Source: DSXF01 sp964387495 (lineage in GTDB: Bacteria; Chloroflexota; Anaerolineae; Anaerolineales; Villigracilaceae). From it: 64,000 bases of DNA. The position numbers and the translations under genes were made by a program. The stretch covers positions 9,262-73,261 of the forward strand of contig CAYLXB010000009.1 in NCBI GenBank assembly GCA_964387495.1, given 5' to 3'. The notes beneath the pieces are model-generated. The model was given only the letters and a program-made list of their open reading frames with translations, did not search any database and was not told the origin of the DNA. This document shows, one piece after another, positions 25,660 to 33,841 of the stretch. Each line of letters starts with the position of its first letter. Positions within the stretch are counted from its first letter, which is position 1.

Positions 25660-27027
25660 ATGCTGGTCATTCTCAGCGACATACACCTCGGAGATGGCAC
25701 CTGCGGGCGTTCCATCTCGTCCAGCGCCTTTTATCTTTTCGGCGACCGCCTGCGCGAACTGGCCTATAACGCTTCCTGGCGTACAGACGGCTCCTACCGT
25801 CCGGTGGAAAGCATCGAAGTCCTGCTCCTGGGCGACGTGCTCGATCCGCTCCACTCCACTCTCTGGCTGGAACCTGCCGCCGATGGCGCACAGGTTCGCC
25901 CTTGGACCGACTCCGGCCTTCCGCAATATGCCGAAAAGCTGGAGGCCATCACCACCGGCATCCTGGCCCACAACGCCGCTGCTGCCGGGGTACTGCGCCG
26001 TGCTGCAGCCGGCGACCTGGTGCATCTGCCGCCCGCCGATGGTCGCGGCCAGCCGGCCGAAGACAACCGGGAACGCGTCCCGGTCCCCGTACGAATCTAC
26101 TACATGGTAGGCAATCACGACTGGTTCTACCGCCTGCCTGGCCCGGCCTTCGAAACTATCCGCCGTAAGATCGTACAGGCCCTTGGGCTGGCCAACGTCC
26201 CCGGCCCCCTCCCGCATGACCCCGCCGACTCCCCGCAAATCCAGGACCTGTTTTCCCGCTACCACCTGCTGGCCCGCCACGGCGACCTTTTCGATTCGTT
26301 CAATTATGACAAAAGCAAGGGGCGCAATGCTGCCACGCTGGGCGACGTGTTCGCAGTGGAAATGCTTAACCGCTTCCCCATCGAGATCCGCCGGCAGCTT
26401 GGCTCCGAGGTCCCCGATGCGCTGGTGGAAAATCTGCGTGAACTGACCAATGTGCGCCCAGCACTGGCCACCCCGCTTTGGATCACCAGCCAGATCCGCG
26501 AATACTGCATGGACTGCGCCGTCCAGGATAAACTCAAAGCCATCTGGGACCGCATGGGGGAGGAATTTCTCGCAGTGGACTTCGTCCGCCAGGCGGACAA
26601 GTGGATGCAATTCGACACCGTGGATGCCTTCCAGATTATCATGAAGATCTCCAGACGGGCCAAATTTACTACCATAAACGAGGTCATCACTTGGCTGCGG
26701 CAGAAGATGTGGGAATCCGGCGAGATTTCCTTCGTCCGCAATGCCCTCAAGGAACCCGCCTTCCTGCATGAAACCGCCCAGTACATTGTCTACGGCCACA
26801 CCCACCACCACGAGATCATCTCACTGGATGCCAGCGGCATGACCCCCTACCCCACCGCCCAGTTGTACTTCAATTCCGGCACCTGGCATACCTACTATGA
26901 CCTGGCCGTCTACAAGCCAGAAGAACAAAAGTTCATCCCTTACCAGGTGCTGACCTACCTGTGCTTCTACACAGGCGATGAACGCCGTGGCCGCCGCTTC
27001 GAGACCTGGTCCGGGGCCTTCGCTTGA
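25660..27027 (+). CDS. metallophosphoesterase
   Basis: 455 residues from ATG 25660, with CAGGAGG 7 bases upstream; the frame is open much further 5' but that part overlaps the divergent gbsR-type gene. Calcineurin-like motifs in order: SDIHLGD (near 6), LLGDVLDPLH (near 55), MVGNHDWF (near 147) and YGHTHHHE (near 380). A large insert between the third and fourth motifs makes it longer than typical UDP-diacylglucosamine hydrolase-type enzymes. Substrate unknown; cytoplasmic. Confidence 0.88.
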   Translation: MLVILSDIHLGDGTCGRSISSSAFYLFGDRLRELAYNASWRTDGSYRPVESIEVLLLGDVLDPLHSTLWLEPAADGAQVRPWTDSGLPQYAEKLEAITTGILAHNAAAAGVLRRAAAGDLVHLPPADGRGQPAEDNRERVPVPVRIYYMVGNHDWFYRLPGPAFETIRRKIVQALGLANVPGPLPHDPADSPQIQDLFSRYHLLARHGDLFDSFNYDKSKGRNAATLGDVFAVEMLNRFPIEIRRQLGSEVPDALVENLRELTNVRPALATPLWITSQIREYCMDCAVQDKLKAIWDRMGEEFLAVDFVRQADKWMQFDTVDAFQIIMKISRRAKFTTINEVITWLRQKMWESGEISFVRNALKEPAFLHETAQYIVYGHTHHHEIISLDASGMTPYPTAQLYFNSGTWHTYYDLAVYKPEEQKFIPYQVLTYLCFYTGDERRGRRFETWSGAFA

Positions 27028-27038
27028 GGAGATTCGCC

Positions 27039-27587
27039 ATGCCAGAATATATCCTTCTGATAGCCGTGTTATTGTTGTTTCTCCTGCCTGCCTGCACACC
27101 GCAGGCAGCCGCGCCTGCCCCCTCTGACGCCTTCACTCTGGACAGCACCGCTTTCACCGCCGGTGCAGCCATCCCCCCGCAGTACACCTGCAAGGGGGAA
27201 GACATCTCCCCGCCGCTGGCCTGGGATGAACCCCCGCAGGGCACACAGTCGTTCGTGCTCATCATGGACGACCCCGACGCCCCGCTCGGCACCTGGGTGC
27301 ACTGGGTGGTTTATTACATCCCCGCCAATGTTCGCAGCCTGGAGGCCGCCCTGCCAAATGGCAAGCGCTACGACGATGTTGCTCTCCAGTTCGGCAGGAA
27401 CTCCTGGGGCAAATCCGCCTACGGCGGTCCCTGTCCCCCCTCCGGCACCCACCGCTACATCTTCAAGTTATACGCCCTGGACAACGTCCCCGCCTTCCCC
27501 GAAAACCCCGATAAACAGGCTGTTGAAAAAGCCATCCAGGGCCACATTCTCGCCTGCGGCGAATTGATGGGCACCTTCAGCAAATAA
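27039..27587 (+). CDS. YbhB/YbcL-type PEBP lipoprotein
   Basis: 182 residues from ATG 27039, with GAGGAG upstream. The signal peptide ends in a lipobox (LLFLLPAC). PEBP features are YTCKGEDISPPLAWDEPP, FVLIMDDPDAPLGTWVHWVV (the DPDAP ligand-site motif) and GKSAYGGPCPPSGTHRYIF (GxHR motif). Bacterial members bind small anionic ligands, and their role is poorly known. The start lies just past the metallophosphoesterase stop, so the two are probably co-transcribed. Confidence 0.92.
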   Translation: MPEYILLIAVLLLFLLPACTPQAAAPAPSDAFTLDSTAFTAGAAIPPQYTCKGEDISPPLAWDEPPQGTQSFVLIMDDPDAPLGTWVHWVVYYIPANVRSLEAALPNGKRYDDVALQFGRNSWGKSAYGGPCPPSGTHRYIFKLYALDNVPAFPENPDKQAVEKAIQGHILACGELMGTFSK

Positions 27588-27604
27588 CCGTCCCGCCCCT
27601 TTCC

Positions 27605-27873
27605 CATGTCATGCTGAGGCGGGCGTTCTTCCCGCCGAAGCATCTGTCAGGTGCTCTCGCGCAGCATCTTGTAAGCCGCGCAGCGTCCAGAAAGAATTCC
27701 ACCGACACCATCCCCGCGTGAGCAACCCATCCGCTCACGCTTAAAGTCCTTCATGCATGTCATGCTGAGGCGCGCACTTCTGCCGATGCATCTGGCGGCG
27801 TTCTCCCGCTGAAGCTTCTCCGTGCCAATCCGGAGGCCCTCCAGGCGCAAAACCGCTTCCTCAGGATGACATG
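27605..27873. repeat. intergenic element with CATGTCATGCTGAGG repeats
   Basis: CATGTCATGCTGAGG occurs at 27605-27619 and 27756-27770, each followed within about 15 bases by a GCATCT box, and the inverse CCTCAGGATGACATG at 27859-27873. The end-to-end inverted layout looks like a non-coding, possibly MITE-like repeat. No gene is found between 27588 and 27980; a TATAAT box at 27946-27951 may serve the next gene. Confidence 0.7.
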
Positions 27874-27980
27874 ATCATTGATTTGGACAAGAATTCTGAC
27901 TTTATAAGCCTGCCCATCCGCCCGCCCAAACTAGAAAATTTGTTTTATAATTGCTGCACTCCACCCTCAAGGGATTCCGC

Positions 27981-29231
27981 ATGCCCATCAACGCCCCCTA
28001 CCCCCTCCAGGCCGTACGCACCCTGGCCCTGCACAGCCAGGGGCTGGCAACACCCAACGGCGCCGAACTCCCGCCCACTCGGGAATCCATCTACCGGACT
28101 GTCGAACAGGTCGGCTGCTTGCAAATCGACACCCTCCAGATGGTGGCGCGCGCTCACTACCTCACCCTCTGGAGCCGCCTGGGGGCCTACGACCGCCGGG
28201 ACTTCGACACCCTGGTCTACACGCCCGGCCAGCGGCGCATTTTCGAAGGCTGGCAGCACGCCGCCTGCTTCATTCCCTTCAGCGAATACCGCTACCAGAT
28301 GCCCCACCAGCGCAGCTTGCGCGAGAACCCCGGCGACTGGTACACCCGCTGGTTGGCCGACATCGGCCACCCCGAGACCATCGCCTTTGCCCGGGAACGC
28401 ATCACCAGGGAGGGCGCTCTCAAGGTCAGCGACTTCGAGCGCGGCGAACATCCCGGCGGAGCCTGGTGGAACTGGCGCCCGGCCAAGGTGGCGCTCGAAT
28501 ACCTGTTTGCCTTCGGCGACCTGCTCATCGCCGACCGGGTCAACTTCCAGAGGGTCTACGATTTGACCGAACGCGTCCTGCCGGAATGGGTCGGCCTCCA
28601 CGAGCCGGCCGCCGCAGAACGCGACCGCTTCTGGATCGAGCGCGGTGCTCGCGCCCTGGGCATCTGCACCGCCCGCCATGCCTGTAACTACACTTGGATG
28701 AAGATCGGCCAGGGCCGGCCCATTGTGCAGAGTCTGCTTAAACAGGGCATTCTGATTGAAGTGCCGGCCGAGACCCTGCAGGACGGCAGCCAGCCCCTGC
28801 TCGTCCATCGCGACAACCTGTCGCTGCTGGAACAGGCCGCTGCGGGAGCCATCCAGGCCGGGCGTACCACCTTCCTCAACCCCTTCGACAGTCTCTTCTG
28901 GGCTCAAGGCCGCGATCAACAGTTCTGGGGCTTCCGCCAGCGTCTGGAAGCCTACACCCCCGCCCCCAAACGCATTTGGGGCTATTACTGTCTGCCCATC
29001 CTGCACAGGGACCGCCTCGTGGGGCGCTTTGACCCCAAACTCGAACGCAGGACTGGCACCCTGCGCATCAAAGCTATCCACCTCGAGCCGGGCATACAGC
29101 CGGAGGAAGAACTGGTCAGTGCCGTGGCCGCCGCCCTGCGCGACTTTTTGAAGTTCCACGCATCAAAGGAAGTAGTGGTTGAGCACAGTGAACCATATGA
29201 GTTTGGTAAGAAACTGCTCGATTGCTTATAA
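27981..29231 (+). CDS. winged-helix DNA glycosylase-like protein (YcaQ/AlkZ family)
   Basis: 416 residues from ATG 27981, with AAGGGA upstream. The family's catalytic QxD motif is visible in EQVGCLQIDTLQMVARAHYL, then WSRLGAYDR, CFIPFSEYRYQMP and a late FLNPFDSLFWAQGRDQQFWG with LPILHRDRLVGRFDPKLER. YcaQ/AlkZ enzymes remove bulky or cross-linked bases from DNA; activity here is inferred. Transcribed alone. Confidence 0.88.
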   Translation: MPINAPYPLQAVRTLALHSQGLATPNGAELPPTRESIYRTVEQVGCLQIDTLQMVARAHYLTLWSRLGAYDRRDFDTLVYTPGQRRIFEGWQHAACFIPFSEYRYQMPHQRSLRENPGDWYTRWLADIGHPETIAFARERITREGALKVSDFERGEHPGGAWWNWRPAKVALEYLFAFGDLLIADRVNFQRVYDLTERVLPEWVGLHEPAAAERDRFWIERGARALGICTARHACNYTWMKIGQGRPIVQSLLKQGILIEVPAETLQDGSQPLLVHRDNLSLLEQAAAGAIQAGRTTFLNPFDSLFWAQGRDQQFWGFRQRLEAYTPAPKRIWGYYCLPILHRDRLVGRFDPKLERRTGTLRIKAIHLEPGIQPEEELVSAVAAALRDFLKFHASKEVVVEHSEPYEFGKKLLDCL

Positions 29232-29234
29232 TCG

Positions 29235-29260
29235 TCCCAATATATTGGATATAATTGGGA
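29235..29260 (+). promoter_or_regulatory. ferritin promoter with inverted repeat
   Basis: TCCCAAT (29235-29241) and ATTGGGA (29254-29260) form an inverted repeat around A+T-rich sequence, and TATAAT (29250-29255) lies inside it. The position over the -10 box, 36 bases before the ferritin ATG, suggests a repressor operator. A candidate -35 (TTATAA, 29226) is poor. Confidence 0.5.
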
Positions 29261-29291
29261 ATAAATCACCAAATAATAAAAGGAGAGGCTT

Positions 29292-29786
29292 ATGATTTCG
29301 AAACCCATGCAAGACGCGATCAATGAACAGATTAACAAAGAACTGTTTTCTTCTTACCTGTATCTTTCGATGGCCGCCTACTTTGCAGACAAGAATTTGC
29401 CCGGCTTCGCCAGCTGGATGCGCGTCCAGGCCGAAGAAGAGCGTGAACACGCCATGAAGTTCTACGATCACCTGCTGGAGCGCGGCGGCAAGGTCGAGCT
29501 CAAGGCCATCGCCGCCCCCGGGGCCGCCTGGAAGTCCGATCTGGCCGCCTTCGAGGCCGTGCTCGAACACGAAAAATTCGTCACCAGGTCCATCTACGAC
29601 GTGTACGAAGTTGCGCTCAAGGAGAAAGACTATCCCGCACAGGTCATGCTCCAATGGTTCATCAACGAGCAGGTCGAAGAAGAAGCCAACGCCAGTGAGA
29701 TCGTCGAGAATCTCAAACGCATTGAAGCGCACGACACCGCCGTCATGGTGTTGGATCACCGCCTGGGCAAGCGCAGCGAAGACTGA
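29292..29786 (+). CDS. ferritin
   Basis: 164 residues, the normal bacterial ferritin length. The ferroxidase centre is complete: Glu17, Tyr24, Glu50, His53, Glu94, Gln127 and Glu130 by direct count. It forms a 24-subunit shell that oxidises and stores iron in the cytoplasm. AGGAGAGG precedes the ATG. An inverted repeat overlaps the promoter and a strong terminator follows, so it is a single-gene unit. Confidence 0.95.
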   Translation: MISKPMQDAINEQINKELFSSYLYLSMAAYFADKNLPGFASWMRVQAEEEREHAMKFYDHLLERGGKVELKAIAAPGAAWKSDLAAFEAVLEHEKFVTRSIYDVYEVALKEKDYPAQVMLQWFINEQVEEEANASEIVENLKRIEAHDTAVMVLDHRLGKRSED

Positions 29787-29814
29787 ACCGCCGCAATGAC
29801 GCCGTAGTACAATT

Positions 29815-29850
29815 GGTACGGATGGACCCCCGGTTCATCCGTACCTTTTT
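29815..29850 (+). terminator. rho-independent terminator of ferritin
   Basis: A 14-base stem (29815-29828 with 29832-29845, one G-T pair) and 3-base loop, followed by TTTTT, 28 bases after the ferritin stop. Confidence 0.9.
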
Positions 29851-29868
29851 ATTTTTATGGAGGCGCGA

Positions 29869-30915
29869 ATGCATCCCCTGCTGGAGCGTGTACATCGGGA
29901 AGGTAATCCGCTCATTGACGGAAATACAGTTACCTTCGTCTGGGAAGGAGCCGCCGCCCCACATCTGATCGATGACCTGCACGGCTGGGAGGAAAACCCC
30001 CAGGTGCTCGTCAAATCCGCCCCCGGCCTTTGGAGCCTCACCCTCGAGCTTGAGCCGCAAGCCTACCTGGAATATGCCTACTACGACCCCAAGGCCAAAA
30101 AACGCATCCCCGATCCGTTCAATCACATCTCCGTCTACAACGGCGTCGGCGGCCATAACCATTTCGTCTACATGCCCCAGGGAAAGCCCGAGCCTCTCAC
30201 CAAACTTCAGCCCGGTGTGCCGCGCGGGGTGCTCACCCGCCACACCCTCTCGGCGCGCTTCGTCACTGCCGGCAGGCAGCGCACCGTGCACCTCTACCGC
30301 CCGGCTGTCCAGGAACCCTGCGCCCTGCTGGTTGTCTATGACGGTCAGGATTACCTGCGCCGCGGCCGTATCACGCAGATTGTGGATAACCTGGTCGCCG
30401 CCCGGCGCATCCGGCCACTTGCCCTGGCCCTGGTTCATAGCGGCGGTCCGGCGCGTATGGTCGAATATGGCTGTTCCGTGCCCACCCTGGCCTTTGTCGT
30501 GGACAGCGTCCTGCCGCTCGCCAGGGAACACCTCGGCCTGCTGGAGGTGGAAAAGCACCCCGGCGCCTTTGGCGTGCTGGGTGCCTCCATGGGTGGCTTG
30601 ATGGCCCTCTACACCAGCCTGCAGCTGCCCGAAATTTTTGGCCGGGCCATCAGCCAGGCCGGCGCTTTTGAATTATGGGATCACGAGACCCCGGTCATGC
30701 AGATGGTGCGCCACTTCCCCAAGCCGCCGGTCGAATTCTGGCTGGACTGCGGCCGCATGGATTTTCTGCTCGAACCAAACCGCCGCATGCACGCCCTGCT
30801 CGAGGAAAAAGGCTATACTGTCACCTACACCGAGAACGGCGGGGCGCACAACTTCACCACTTGGCGCAATAGCCTGGTGCGCGGCCTGGAGACTCTCTTC
30901 GGAGCTGGGCAATGA
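29869..30915 (+). CDS. esterase-family alpha/beta hydrolase (enterochelin esterase-like)
   Basis: 348 residues from ATG 29869 (GGAGG 5 bases upstream; an ATG at 29857 lies on the other side of that site). The N-terminal region to about 95 resembles an immunoglobulin-like sandwich (WEGAAAPHLIDDLHGWEE). The hydrolase domain has LLVVYDGQDYL, nucleophile elbow GVLGASMGGLMALY, acid in LDCGRMDFLLEPN and the His in ENGGAHNFTTWRNSL. No signal peptide, so cytoplasmic; the substrate is unknown. It overlaps the Nudix gene by 4 bases. Confidence 0.88.
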   Translation: MHPLLERVHREGNPLIDGNTVTFVWEGAAAPHLIDDLHGWEENPQVLVKSAPGLWSLTLELEPQAYLEYAYYDPKAKKRIPDPFNHISVYNGVGGHNHFVYMPQGKPEPLTKLQPGVPRGVLTRHTLSARFVTAGRQRTVHLYRPAVQEPCALLVVYDGQDYLRRGRITQIVDNLVAARRIRPLALALVHSGGPARMVEYGCSVPTLAFVVDSVLPLAREHLGLLEVEKHPGAFGVLGASMGGLMALYTSLQLPEIFGRAISQAGAFELWDHETPVMQMVRHFPKPPVEFWLDCGRMDFLLEPNRRMHALLEEKGYTVTYTENGGAHNFTTWRNSLVRGLETLFGAGQ

Positions 30916-31370
30916 TCATCCTGGCAACTCTCTGCTATCTCCGCCGGGACGGCCACACCCTGATGGTGCACCGCAACAAAAAGCCCAATGACATCCACGC
31001 CGGCAAGTGGAATGGCTTGGGCGGCAAGTTCGAGCCCGGAGAGACACCCGAGCAGTGCGTCAGACGCGAGGTCAGGGAAGAATCAGGTCTCGAGATCCAT
31101 GATCCGCACCTGCATGGCCTGCTGATGTTCCCGGGCTTCAAGGGCAATGACTGGTATGTTTTCGTTTTCACTGCGGATCGCTTCAGCGGTGAGCTGATCG
31201 ATTCCCCCGAAGGCACCCTGCGCTGGGTGCCGGACTCTGAACTGGCCGGCCTGCCGCTCTGGGAAAGTGACCCCATCTTCTTTCCCTGGCTGCAGCAGCC
31301 CGGATTCTTCTCCGCCCGCTTCGACTACGCCGGGGACAAAATGCTGGATTACGAGGTGCATTTCTACTAG
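30912..31370 (+). CDS. Nudix hydrolase (8-oxo-dGTP diphosphatase-like)
   Basis: 152 residues. The complete Nudix box is GGKFEPGETPEQCVRREVREESG. The lead-in HRNKKPNDIHAGKWNGLGGK is typical of MutT/MTH1-like enzymes that sanitise oxidised nucleotides. The late LRWVPDSELAGLPLWESD and the C-terminal YEVHFY also fit that group. It is translationally coupled to the esterase (ATGA). Confidence 0.9.
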   Translation: MIILATLCYLRRDGHTLMVHRNKKPNDIHAGKWNGLGGKFEPGETPEQCVRREVREESGLEIHDPHLHGLLMFPGFKGNDWYVFVFTADRFSGELIDSPEGTLRWVPDSELAGLPLWESDPIFFPWLQQPGFFSARFDYAGDKMLDYEVHFY

Positions 31371-31468
31371 AACCGCCGCTGCCGGATGCCCGTCCCCGGT
31401 ATCTCCAACCAGATCAGCCGCTCTCACTGCTCTGCGTGTCTTTCGTAGACTTCTCTTTCAGCAGGCAT

Positions 31469-32272
31469 TCAAGCCTCCGCCTGCACTCGCACGATCCGGT
31501 CAAGGCGGAAGGTTCGTTCCTGGTTGCGCATATGGCAGTAGGCCCGCAGATAGACATAGTCGTCCAGTCCCAGCACCTGCAGGGGGGTCACCCAGCGTTC
31601 GGTCTGCTCGCCCTTTTTGTCCACGTACGTGATCAGCACCCGCCTGCCTCCCTGGAAAGCCTCATCCAGGGTGGTTGGCAGTTGGATTCCTTCCTGCGGC
31701 CAGGCTGGTGAATTATACAGGCCGATAAATTCGTCGAACTGCCTGCCGATCTTGCTCAGGCTGTCCAGCATGGCAAAGAACAGGTTCTTGTCGGTGATGG
31801 CGTCCGCCAGGGCGCGGTGAGCCTGTGGGTTCTGGACGTTGAACTCGGCTGCCAGGTTGGTCAGGCTGTAGGAAGGCAGGTCGAAATACTCCCGGGCGAT
31901 ATACAGCGTGTCGATCACATTGGAGATGTGCAGTTCGTGCCCCAGCCGCCGGTATTCGCTGTCCAGGAACTGCAGGTCGAAGCGCGCGTTGTGGCACACC
32001 ACGACCGCCCCTTCCAGGGACTTCAACACATCAGCCGCCACTTGTGCAAAGGGCGGGGCAGTTGAAAGTTCAGTGTCGGTCAGACCGTTGGTGCTGGCTG
32101 CAGCAGGCGAGAGTGGGCGCCCGGGATTGACCAGCCGCTGGTAGGTGCTTCGGATGCGCTTCCCCTCGGTGACCACGATACCCACCTCGCAGATGCGGTC
32201 GCCGAACCAGGGGGCCAGCCCGGTCGTTTCCAGGTCGAGGAATGCGAAGCGGCAGTTGGAAAGATCGAACAT
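31469..32272 (-). CDS. DEDDh 3'-5' exonuclease fused to a WYL domain
   Basis: 267 residues from ATG 32272. A GTG at 32326 overlaps the upstream Nudix stop and could add 18 residues, but these look unconserved. The first 165 residues are a DnaQ-like exonuclease: FAFLDLETTGLAPW (Asp-Glu), VVVCHNARFDLQFLDSE (Asp) and NPQAHRALADAITDKNL (His-Asp). The rest (from about 200) matches a WYL domain: GRRVLITYVDKKGEQTERWV, PLQVLGLDDYVYLRAYC, RTFRLDRIVRVQ. WYL domains bind ligands such as nucleic acids, so activity may be regulated. Confidence 0.85.
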   Translation of the reverse strand: MFDLSNCRFAFLDLETTGLAPWFGDRICEVGIVVTEGKRIRSTYQRLVNPGRPLSPAAASTNGLTDTELSTAPPFAQVAADVLKSLEGAVVVCHNARFDLQFLDSEYRRLGHELHISNVIDTLYIAREYFDLPSYSLTNLAAEFNVQNPQAHRALADAITDKNLFFAMLDSLSKIGRQFDEFIGLYNSPAWPQEGIQLPTTLDEAFQGGRRVLITYVDKKGEQTERWVTPLQVLGLDDYVYLRAYCHMRNQERTFRLDRIVRVQAEA

Positions 32273-32322
32273 GGGTTTGAATTCACCTATTGTGTTGGAT
32301 TGAACTGGATGGGCCGGGACCC

Positions 32323-32748
32323 TCACCAGCCATATTCGTCGAAGCAGGTACCCTGCAGGTAATTTTGCAGCGCCTTCCGGACATAGGGGATCATGTTTTC
32401 GGGCAGAGCCTGCAGGTCGAACCAGCGCATGTCATCGCATTTGTCCGGCTCGCTGTTGGCCGGCTCACCCTGCCAGGAGCGCACCCGCACGAAAAAATCC
32501 ACGCGCTCGTCGCCTTCCTGCCGGTGGACCACCCCCGCAAAGAGGATATCCTGCAGGTCGAGCCGCACTCCCGTCTCCTCCAGCGCCTCCCGCGCAGCCG
32601 CTGCACGCACAGATTCCCCGCCGTCCAAATGTCCCGCCGGTACACCGTACTGTCCATCGGCATAGCCTGTGTTGAATCGGCGTGCCAGCAGGATTTGGTT
32701 ATCCTGCAGGAAGAACAGGTGCACGGTGACAGGAAAGCAGGCACGCAT
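32323..32748 (-). CDS. Nudix hydrolase
   Basis: 141 residues. The Nudix box GHLDGGESVRAAAAREALEETG is intact, with VTVHLFFLQDNQILLARRFN leading in and RVDFFVRVRSWQGEPANSEP after. It resembles Nudix proteins of broad nucleotide-derivative range. AGGAG precedes the ATG. The exonuclease-WYL gene follows within about 50 bases, so they are probably one transcript. Confidence 0.9.
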   Translation of the reverse strand: MRACFPVTVHLFFLQDNQILLARRFNTGYADGQYGVPAGHLDGGESVRAAAAREALEETGVRLDLQDILFAGVVHRQEGDERVDFFVRVRSWQGEPANSEPDKCDDMRWFDLQALPENMIPYVRKALQNYLQGTCFDEYGW

Positions 32749-32813
32749 GCTCCTATTATACTAGCCGCCGATGGTTATCCCCCTCCCGCATGAGAGAATA
32801 TCTTACCTGCTGC

Positions 32814-33701
32814 TTATCGCCCCGCTCCGCCATTTGCCCGTTGCACGATGTAACCCACCACTTCGCTTGCCATATCGTACTGTGTGGCGCGCTCGAAGCC
32901 TTGGAAGTCCGGCTGGCGGTTGACTTCCAGCACAACCGGCAAACCGCCTTTGAAGCGGATGTCCACCGCGGTGAACTCACGCCGCAGGGCGCGCGCCGCA
33001 CGCTCGGCCAGGCTCTGGAACTCCGGAAATTCACTCAAATGCCGCCTGATGAATTTCCCGCCGACGGAAAAGTTCGTCCGGAAGTCACCCTTGGGTGGCT
33101 TGCGGCTGACCATCACCGGCAAAGCATGGTAGCCCAGCACGAATACCCGGTAATCCTCGTCTGCCGGCAGGTACTCCTGCAGCATCAGTTCCCCGCACGG
33201 ATAATGCCACAGCCGCCGGTTTAGCTGCTCCGAGTCCTGCACCAGGTAGACATGCTCTCCGCGCGCCCCGTGCACCCCCTTCAACAGGCAGGGGTAGGTG
33301 AGTTCATCCGCCAGTTTTTCCACCTGGCGCGGGTTGAACACCTGCCACGTCCGCGGCGTCGGGACGCCATTGCGCGTCAGCACCAGTTGGTCATGCATCT
33401 TGCTGACCGCATACCCTTCATCGGTCAGGCTCTGGTCGATCACGATCTTGCCTGCATCGTGGAACAGGCGCGCCACGGTCAGGGCTTCGGAAATATACGG
33501 GAAGAAAGTGCGTACGAACAGGATGTCATAGGTTTCCAGCAGGTCCACCCCTTTGGCGAAAACCCTGGCTTTTTCTGCTTCGACCACGAAGGAGATATCC
33601 AGGATTTCACAGGCGTCCAGTTCCAGTCCATTCTTATGTGCGGATTCGCGCACCCGGCGCGTAGTGTACAGGTCCTCCCACCCCAGCCAAAGCACCTTCA
33701 T
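32814..33701 (-). CDS. RimK-like ATP-grasp ligase
   Basis: 295 residues. ATP-grasp features: YPCLLKGVHGARGEHVYLVQ (nucleotide-binding Lys and Gly loop), LMLQEYLPADEDYRVFVLG, and VDIRFKGGLPVVLEVNRQPD (Mg-binding Glu/Asn). RimK relatives attach amino acids such as glutamate to carboxyl groups; the acceptor is unknown. AAGGAG lies before the ATG. It is 65 bases upstream of the Nudix gene on the same strand. Confidence 0.85.
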   Translation of the reverse strand: MKVLWLGWEDLYTTRRVRESAHKNGLELDACEILDISFVVEAEKARVFAKGVDLLETYDILFVRTFFPYISEALTVARLFHDAGKIVIDQSLTDEGYAVSKMHDQLVLTRNGVPTPRTWQVFNPRQVEKLADELTYPCLLKGVHGARGEHVYLVQDSEQLNRRLWHYPCGELMLQEYLPADEDYRVFVLGYHALPVMVSRKPPKGDFRTNFSVGGKFIRRHLSEFPEFQSLAERAARALRREFTAVDIRFKGGLPVVLEVNRQPDFQGFERATQYDMASEVVGYIVQRANGGAGR

Positions 33702-33790
33702 AGTGTGATCTCCTTATGACACCTGGGTTGTGATGTCCACTAACCGCGTATTGTAACAAATTTTCCGCCCATAATGCCAAATCGTTAACA

Positions 33791-33823
33791 AAAAAAGCCC
33801 TGCAGGTCCGGGGACCTGCAGGG
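33791..33823 (-). terminator. terminator of the glyA-gcvT fusion gene
   Basis: CCCTGCAGGTCC (33798-33809) pairs perfectly with GGACCTGCAGGG (33812-33823). On the - strand a run of seven T follows, 18 bases after the fusion gene's stop. Confidence 0.9.
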
Positions 33824-33841
33824 TTTTGAGTGTCAAATGCT

